A stretch of 64,000 bases of DNA from Pseudeuparius sepicola. Its lineage: Eukaryota; Arthropoda; Insecta; Coleoptera; Anthribidae. The stretch covers positions 25,336,647 to 25,400,646 of the forward strand of contig OY987298.1 of NCBI GenBank assembly GCA_963920635.1, written 5' to 3'. Shown here in pieces: positions 56,433 to 64,000 of the stretch (position 1 is its first letter; each line of letters opens with the position of its first letter). The notes below the pieces were generated by a model. The model ran no database searches and had not been told where the DNA came from. It worked only from the letters and a program-made list of their open reading frames with translations. Made by a program: the position numbers and the translations under genes.

Positions 56433-58549
56433 TTGTAAGGTTGGCAGTGGACGTAACCTCTCTTTTATTTTCACATATACAGGGCGATTCGTATTTGCGG
56501 GACAAAAATAAAATATTTAGATTTTGACAATTGCATTAATCCTTTGGAATATTTGCATTATCCATGAAATTTTCTACAGAAACGTTCTTTGTTTTGTATT
56601 TTGGATGCAGCGTTGCCAAGATATCGATTTTTTCTTGGAATTTAGGGACTTCGTGGAGGTTATGGAAACTGAATGCTCTATCTTTATTTTAATAGATATC
56701 AAAGAATATTTTAGCCGAAGTATGACAGCACAACCGTGTTTGGTGTGGTATGTCGAAATTGGTTTTTGCATATACAGTGTGTTCATAACAGGCTCTCAAA
56801 ATCAGATAATTTCAAACAGCAATAACTTATTTTTTTCAAATGGAATGACCCATATTTCTATAGTTTGTTGGATGCCGGCGCCCAAGCCCCACATTTTATG
56901 TAAATAACATTCTATACCAAAAACTACCCGTTTTCGAGATATTTAGTATTTAAGAAAAGTTCTTTGCATTTTTCATTCAGGTGAGAAGGTTTTATCAAGC
57001 AAGACATAATTATTTTTCCAGACAGTGGCAGAAATAATTGTCATTTTAGATAATACGAGAAATAAAATTCCTATACCCTATACAGAATGTCCACGGATAG
57101 ACACCCCAAGAGGACAAATGGACCAAAAATTTCATTTTTCCACAAAAAGTCTTTCTTGATAAATGTTTCTGCTTCTCGAAAAAATATAGTCCACGAAGAG
57201 AATTTTCGATTTTTTTATACAGGGTGTCCAAAGAATACAAAAATATGAAATGCGATCAAGAATAAACTGCCTTTATTTTTAAAAATATCAAAAACTTTTA
57301 CTTAGAAAAGTTGTTTAGAATTAAAAGATGTGTCCGATTGTCACTTTTCAAACAAATCAGCAAACTCCGATTTTTTTTGATTTCCAAGTGTGAAATTCCT
57401 TTGTTTTTAAAAATATCAAAAATATTTATTTAAAAAAGTTGTTTAGAGTTAAAAAACGTGTCAGAGGGTAATTTTTTACCCATTTAAGTCAAAGTCGTCC
57501 GATTTGCTTAAAAAGTTACAATCAGACACGTCTTTTAATTCTAAACAACTTTTCTAAATACATATTTTTGATAATTTTAAACACAAAGGAGTTTCACACT
57601 TGGAAATAAAAAAAAACGGAGTTGGCTGATTTTTTTGAAAAGTGATAATCGGACACATCTTTTAATTCCAAACAACTTTTCTAAGTAAAAGTTTTTGATA
57701 TTTTTAAAAATAAATGCAGTTTATTCTTGATCGCATTTCATGTTTTTTTGGAGACCCTGTATAAAAAAATCGAAAATTCTCTTCGTGGACTATATTTTTT
57801 CGAGAAGCAGAAACATTTATCAAGAATGACTTTTTGTGGAAAAATGAAATTTTTGGACCATTTGTCCTCTTGGGGTGTCTATCCGTGGACATTCTGTATA
57901 CGGGTATAGGAATTTTATTTCTCGTATTATCTAAAATGACAATTACTTCTGCCACTGTCTGGAAAAATAATTATGGCTTGCTTGATAAAACCTTCTCACC
58001 TGAATGAAAAATGCAAAGAACTTTTCTTAAATACTAAATATCTCGAAAACGGGTAGTTCTTGGTATAGAATGTTATTTACATAAAATGTGGGGCTTGGGC
58101 GCCGGCATCCAACAAACTATAGAAATATGGGTCATTCCATTTGAAAAAAATAAGTTATTGCTGTTTGAAATTATCTGATTTTGAGAGCCTGTTATGAACA
58201 CACTGTATATGCAAAAACCAATTTCTACATACCACACCACACACGGTGGTGCTGTCATACTTCGGCTAAAATATATCTTTGATATCTATTAAAATAAAGA
58301 TAGAGCATTCAGTTTCCATAACCTCCACGAAGTCCCTAAATTCCAAGAAAAATTCGATAGCTTGGCAACGCTGCATCCAAAATACAAAAAAAAAAACGGT
58401 TCTGTTGAAAATTTCATGGAGAATGCAAATATTCCAAAGCATTAATGCAATTGTCAAAATCTAAATATTTTATTTTTGTCCTGCAAATACGAATCGCCCT
58501 GAATATGTGAAAATAAAAGAGAGGTTACGTCCACTGCCAACCTTACAAC
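56433..58549. mobile_element. 2.1-kb palindrome with four concentric terminus pairs
   Basis: Arms match from 56,433/58,549 inward to the centre near 57,490. Terminus pairs on this axis are TACAGGGCGATTCG 56,478 with CGCCCTGAA near 58,503; TACAGTGTGTTCATAAC 56,773 with its complement ending 58,207; TACAGAATGTCCACGG 57,081 with 57,899; and TACAGGGTGTCC 57,218 with a GACCCTGTA end at 57,761. Beyond the outermost pair, 45 bp (GTTGTAAGGTTGGCAGTGGA...) are still palindromic. The open frames in the arms occur as mirror images and are not genes. Confidence 0.9.
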
Positions 58550-60190
58550 TTTTGTATTCAAGTTTTTTTCGTATCTCTTACGGTTCCTGAGATCCAGGGG
58601 GTAGGACAAACTATTTGGGACACGCTGTACAATATACTGCCGTCTACAGCCTGTAGACTACAGGACGCAGTTTTCGATATTTCGAGCCCAAATTTGGCGT
58701 ACGGCCGCCCGAGCTCATAGGCAAGAACCCTATTGAAGAGCGTCCGAATCGGAAGAGCCGTTCGGCCCCCGGAATTTTTTCCCACTTTTTTCCAAATATT
58801 TTTTCGCGATTTGGCGAAGCCCCCGAGAACGTACTATATACATCAGCTGTCGTTTGGTTTTGGTGTCGAGGATTTCCAAATTTCGTAACGATTTGGGACT
58901 TTGGGAGCCCAGAAGACCATCTGTTATTCCATTCCATGGGTGACTTTTCCAGGTACGTGCGCCCTGTAGGTTATGTGTAGGTTTTTATTTAAAATCTCGA
59001 AGCATATTTTATAAACGGGAGATCAACTATTTGGAGATTGCCTATTTCTTCGAAAATCAAGCTTGAGAAACTCAAAAACCCAGGTTAGAAAAAATTCTTG
59101 AAATGTATTAATAAATGAAAAATAATTCATTTTTCACAAAATATCATCCAACAAGTAACAAACGATTTAAATTATTGGACTTTTCTCGACAAAGCCGTCG
59201 TCTAATAAAATTATACATTTTCTATACGTTTCTGTTACTGACTCTCAGGCTTCTGTAAATTTTAGACATAGTTCATTTTTAATTTCTGCAACTGTTTCGA
59301 TACACCTAATCAATTTTTATCATTCTTGACCTGTTCAGATAAATTTTAAAAAATGTAGCATTTTGAGTTGGCACAGAGAAAAATTACCAGTATATTTGTT
59401 ATTGAATCTTTGCATACCAATACCAAAGTCTAGAGAATACTATATATAAGTCGAAGTCGGCTCACTTCTTGGTTCTCTTGGAAAAGCAAACAATTTTTTG
59501 CGACTGGTCGTAAATCAACGTCATCTCGCACGCTTCGCATTTACGAGGGTCGACTAACGAAATCGCCATCAAGCTAGTTATACGGGGGCAGGTTCATATT
59601 GACTTTCCATTATTTACCAAAGTCTACAATAATATTAGTATACCTATTTGTAGACTTTGGTACAACATTATTTGTGTAGGTAAGTATACCGTTAGTTTTT
59701 GGTAGGTACAGTTAAATTAAAATACAAGGTAGCTATTACCAGAATCTACATAATTAGTAAGGTATATCTGTAGACATGGACATGAATAAAAATGCAATTT
59801 TTTATGTTTTACGTTCATTTTTAATAAAGCCTAACAAAAAAGAGAGCAAACAAAAACATAAATAACAAATAAATATTTAACGACAAAGAGTTAAACTAAT
59901 CATATCTACTTTTCATCCTGTAGGTAAATATTTTGATTTTTAAATAGTTGAACAAAACATACAACAAGCATTTGACATAAACAATTTATGTTCTCCGATG
60001 AACCCTAAGGCATTCTTCCATTGCTGGCACCTTAAAATTTTCACTATTTCACTTCAATTAATACCTAAGTACCTATTCAAATGTCACATAAAAATGTCTT
60101 AATTTTTGTAGATAGGTACCTCAAACTCAATCTTACCTTTCAGGGTCTTTAGGAAATGAAAAAAAGGTAATATAGTCTTTTGAACTGGTT
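58550..60190. other. Non-coding DNA with single transposon-like ends
   Basis: GGGACACGCTGTA near 58,617-58,629 and GCGCCCTGTA near 58,959-58,968 resemble CAGGG-type termini without clear partners. No gene recognised. Short frames at 58,558-58,937 have no motif. Confidence 0.4.
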
Positions 60191-60505
60191 TTACAGCCAT
60201 CCGCACTGCAGGCGTCACTACAACCGTTGATTGAATTCCATCCACGCTACAACACAGTCACGGTCGGTCGGTAATATTTTGCGCGCACCCGGTAGAATGC
60301 GAACGAACCGCTCTCGGCTACACTGTGTAAGCTTATTTTCTTATTAAATAAGATATCGATCGCCGTACTCCGATGACGGCGGGCCGAGGGAGCGGGAGAG
60401 GGCAAGAGGGAAACGTTTGTTTACACAAGGCCGAGTGCCCGGACTTATTAGTATATCTCTGGACGCTGTTATTAGTATATCTCTGGACGCTGCCAATAGC
60501 CAATA
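60191..60505 (-). repeat. Dispersed repeat Y, copy 2
   Basis: Reverse-complement counterpart of 8,388-8,691. It contains a private 24-bp exact tandem duplication (TTATTAGTATATCTCTGGAC..., 60,445-60,468 and 60,469-60,492) absent from copy 1. Confidence 0.8.
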
Positions 60506-62213
60506 CCTTATGTTCCTATTGACCATTCAACTGTAATTCCATGGCATTCTTGACTCGCCAGATGCCTTTAAAATTCCTATTTTGTTAAATTTTGGCACCT
60601 TCTATATTTTTTCTTCATAATAGGGAGTTCTGTGAGGCCCTGATTAACGCTGTGGTGTCCGATTTTAAACAAAAAAATCGCTAAATGCATTTAGCCAAAA
60701 TTGTGGGTATAAAAAATCGTAGCCGGTCCGGGATTTGCATGTTAACAACGGTAAGAAGGTCAAAAGGCGCGATTTGAAGATGTTTTCACCAAATTAAAGG
60801 CCCGGCGAATATCTCCAAAAATAAAATCATTGAAAACTCTACGTCATCCCTGGTAACGGCGATTAATAAAAAAATATATATTTTCATGGGTTTTTGAAGA
60901 ATAACTTTTTAACGGAAGGGAATAAAGAAAAATGGCATTAACGAAAAATGTTCAGAAAAATAAAAAAGCATATATATTTTTGATAGCTCTAAAATAGCTA
61001 ATTTATAGGAGTACCGGGGTATTCGCTGTGGCATATTTAAGTTTATTCGCGTTAGTCTCTTTTTAACGAGCCACCTAGTCAGTTCATGTTCATTTGCCTT
61101 TGTTACACTCGTCCTACTGTGAAAACGTTAATTCGAATTAATGGTAATTTAATTATTGCCAGACCATCTACGATTATGTTTTTCATGGTCAAAAAACGTC
61201 AACGTATAAAAAATATATAATAAAGGCTATGGGTCTGGAAAACCAGATTAAAATTTTTATTTTACCTACACCAAATTTGAAACAGATATTTAGGAAAATA
61301 ATTTTCTATTTTTTTATTATCTTTATTTTCTCTTCATTTTTTTCATCATTCTACAAGATTACTTGATGGTTGATGCATCTTATTCTTCATACTGCTTTCT
61401 GTCATGTTAATTTTTCCCAAGTACCATCTGCGGAGTGGTTGCTGCTTTTAGAAAGCGAAAAACAGCAAGACATCAAAATATTGCAGTGAATAATAAGCAA
61501 AGTAATATGCGGTGATTATTTGCGTTCATAAAATGCTGACAAATATCAGTGTTTATTTTAATGATATCTTTACTAACACGCATGGAATGTATTCTAAACA
61601 ACGCAGGTATTTTTTTATTGAAGCCCATGGTTTTAAAATGTAGAAAATAGCCAACGTGCCAATATCTGTTCCCTGTTCTCTGCGCGTTATCTTGGTTATA
61701 TCTATATCTTTGGTTATATGCACTATTCAGGTATGTGGAATGTTGAAATCGTAAGGCCATTTCGTGTTGTATTCTTAAAAATAAGTAACGAAAACGATTG
61801 GAATATTTTTGGCAGCCTGTAACGAAAAAAATAAATCACATCTGTGTGCGTTGCTGTTTTGGACACATCCTTAGTCACTATAGCAGCTCGCCTGTACCCA
61901 GTGGTGGAGATTCCATTTTATTTCTTACAAAACGACAACACATATTCGCGAATGGAGAAATAATAATTTATGCAACAACTTTAGCGCACGTGAATGATAG
62001 TTCTCGTCAAAATATAACCCGGGTGCGCTAAAAGCGCGTTGCACACGAGTTGCTTGCAACACAGTGCGACGTAGGAAGCAAGGTGATTTTTTTGATGCCA
62101 AGCAGGCATTGAATTGACAAGTAGATGGAAGGAGTGTAGAAAGAGAAACTGGCAGCCAAACTTGAGTAAGTGAAATAGTATACAGTGTAACAGATTACCA
62201 GCAAGTAATCTGT
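60506..62213. other. Non-coding DNA
   Basis: No gene recognised. A degenerate hAT-like end CAGTGGTGGAGATTCC lies near 61,900. GTTGCACACGAGTTGCTTGCAAC near 62,038 is a partial hairpin whose pairing parts are GTTGC and GCAAC. Confidence 0.4.
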
Positions 62214-62460
62214 GACAGTGTGTCCACGGATGGACTTAACTATACTTGTAAAAATTTTTATTTTCAATTCTTCGAAAAAAGTCATTCTTCATAAAAAAGT
62301 CTGCTTGTTCTTAAAATAAAATTGGCATGGAAAAAGTTGACATTACTTATACTGGGTGACTAGAAAATTAAAGAAACGTTAATTAGCATAAGAGTAAACT
62401 ACCTCTATTTGTAGAGATAATGAAAAAAGTTATAAGGAAAATTTGCTCAGTCTACAAGTA
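62214..62460 (+). repeat. Third copy of the CAGTGTGTCC family seen at 4.7-5.5 kb
   Basis: It starts ACAGTGTGTCCACGGATGGA and shares AATTCTTCGAAAAAAGTCAT, GGCATGGAAAAAG and AACGTTAATTAGCATAAGAG with the inverted arms at 4,736-4,940 and 5,270-5,489. Only one arm is present. Confidence 0.75.
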
Positions 62461-63806
62461 TTTACCTGGATTTGTAGTTAACATTTTATTGAGGGCGATT
62501 TCATAGAGAATTTTGGGCAACTTAAAAAATATGCAATTACTTACTACATTTTTATTTTCCAAGTCATTTTATGATAGAAACTCTATCAAGGGAAAAACTG
62601 GCAAAATATTGTGCTAATGAACTTAGCTCTTCCTCGTCAAAGATGGAAATTGAGGATCCCTTTAATAAGGTACTTATTTGCAATTCTTTTTGTTAGATGC
62701 ATAATCATTAAAAATAGATGTTTTTCCTATTAAATTGAATTTTAAAATTAATAAATCAGTTATGATAAGTAATTAAAGATTAAAATGTACACCTTATCCT
62801 AGATATTTTGCCGCCTTTATTTTAAAATAAACTTTTATTTTGGAATTTGTATTTTATTTGTCTCCATTTACTTCCATATACATAAGGCAATTTTTACATG
62901 TGGTTGTGGTTATATTCAAAATGCTTTTGAAAATATCGATTTGAACTATTGGAAAAAATTCTTATTCCTACAAACAAGTCCCGAATTGCGGAATACAGAT
63001 CATACAATAAAGAGAATTACGGAACATGCCCATTAAATTCGCCCATTATAATATGCACTGCAACATCCCTTTATACATCCTTTGCCTGAATCAGCTGACA
63101 CGTTCATTACGCGTCCTTTTCTTACTTATTGCCATTTAAAACCTATCTCTCTCTAGAGTTGACTGCCCCAAACACAATGAATATCACACTTGTGCGACTT
63201 CCATAATATTATAGTACTTATCAATTCGATGCAAACAGGTCGACAGGCTCCTAACTGCTAGGCATCAGATTGTCATGGTAACAACGGTCAAGTATGACCG
63301 CTGTCCTTGAATACCGTCGTAGGGAACAGAAAATCCACAAGTGATATCTGTCAAAAGGAATCATTTTTGCCTGTGGGAATCACTATAATATATAGTGTGA
63401 GTAAGTGACGATCCACTGTACTTATAAAAAAGGAGCATACGAGTATTACGAGTGCATTCTTAATGTTTTCCCCAACTACCTTAAATGAGATCTTAAACGT
63501 TACAAGCGGAACCTCTACGGCACTGGTCTAGCGTACCATAGTCCTTGAAAATTATTTAGGCGCGACCCTGGTTTATTATTAACAAATTGCTGCCTTCCAT
63601 TCAGTTATCCTGAGCGGGCCTACTTGATAACGTATTTTTTGCTAGTGCAATACGTTTACAATAGGTATGTAGATCAAGAACATGTTTCAGTTTGCGTGGT
63701 CTAGATTTGTTTTTAAGTTACACTAAAAATATATTTAAGGGTTTTAATCGCGCGTGTAGTACCGTTGTTTTTATCAAACTCATCGTTTGAGTTGCCTTCT
63801 TCGGGC
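62461..63806. other. Non-coding DNA
   Basis: AT-rich; no gene, RNA or element end recognised. Confidence 0.45.
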
Positions 63807-64000
63807 CAGTGCCGTATATAGAAATTGGTTTGGGGGGGGGGGCAAAAATTGTTGAGGTAAAGTTTCAGGCAAGGTTAATCCATAATATAAAAAAAAACAA
63901 TAAATGATAATTACGAGAAATGGTAAAGAGAAAACAGATTTTTCTCAGTCAGGTAATTTTAAAAAATAACCTAAAAAAACACCTGCCATTAGTGCTTCTC
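63807..64000 (+). mobile_element. hAT-like element terminus, continues beyond the window
   Basis: CAGTGCCGTATATAG followed by a run of 11 G and GCAAAAATTG resembles the CAGTGGCGTA... G-run ends of common hAT-type elements. The rest lies outside the window, so the assignment is tentative. Confidence 0.4.

Noticed and set aside
56524..58457. Open frames of 60-127 codons in the palindrome
   Set aside because: Mirror-image copies differ by stops and the frames coincide with terminal-repeat DNA.

Overview
The window looks like repeat-rich, AT-rich insect nuclear DNA (beetle-like or similar; inferred from element types and style, not proven). I see no bacterial gene order, no operons and no rRNA. 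Almost all recognisable coding sequence belongs to transposable elements. The two possible non-transposon loci are a short GC-rich promoter-like region with a candidate first exon near 34.78 kb, and a degenerate multi-exon gene at 27.1-30.8 kb that carries a mariner-type element in an intron.

Layout. 0.6-2.7 kb: a dispersed repeat abutting a 5'-truncated LINE with a broken reverse transcriptase (RT). 2.7-3.9 kb: a roughly 222-bp tandem satellite that flips into an inverted arm and carries Penelope-type hammerhead-like motifs. 4.1-5.7 kb: a long-TIR foldback element. 7.4-25.1 kb: three nearly identical RLE-type (R2/R4-like) LINEs, all on the minus strand and joined head to tail. The 3'-most copy (A) is split by a 6.1-kb insertion (7,648-13,751) with 32-bp terminal inverted repeats and a 7-bp target duplication. 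Copy B has a frameshift. Copy C keeps an open frame of 1,184 codons. 25.3-26.0 kb: a palindromic TA-element. 27.6-30.3 kb: an almost complete mariner-like element with ~720-bp TIRs and a transposase broken by one frameshift. 32.8-33.7 kb: another palindrome. 35.4-35.6 kb: a tRNA-derived SINE. 36.3-36.9 kb: a MITE with CGCG-rich repeats. 37.1-39.4 and 40.2-41.7 kb: two more decayed mariner-like elements. 44.0-45.2 and 46.7-47.7 kb: foldback elements. 50.0-50.5 kb: a hAT-type MITE with a clear 8-bp duplication. 51.9-54.4 kb: a complete-length piggyBac element with TTAA flanks and a transposase that has a 60-bp intron but is frameshifted. 54.7-55.8 kb: a decayed DDE transposase with very wide D-E spacing. 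56.4-58.5 kb: a 2.1-kb palindrome with four concentric pairs of TACAG termini. 58.5-64 kb: mostly non-coding, ending in a hAT-like terminus.

How it fits together. Many elements start with TACAG(G/T)GTG and are flanked by TA, so one large set of mariner-type terminal sequences dominates the window, mostly as long-arm foldback derivatives without their own enzyme. Within them sit very small insertions (17 bp, 29 bp, 71 bp) flanked by 7-8 bp direct repeats; two of these have an empty site in the partner arm. The satellite, the LINE trio, the nested palindromes and the micro-insertions are the parts most worth a second look. All identifications come from reading the sequence; none was checked against a database.
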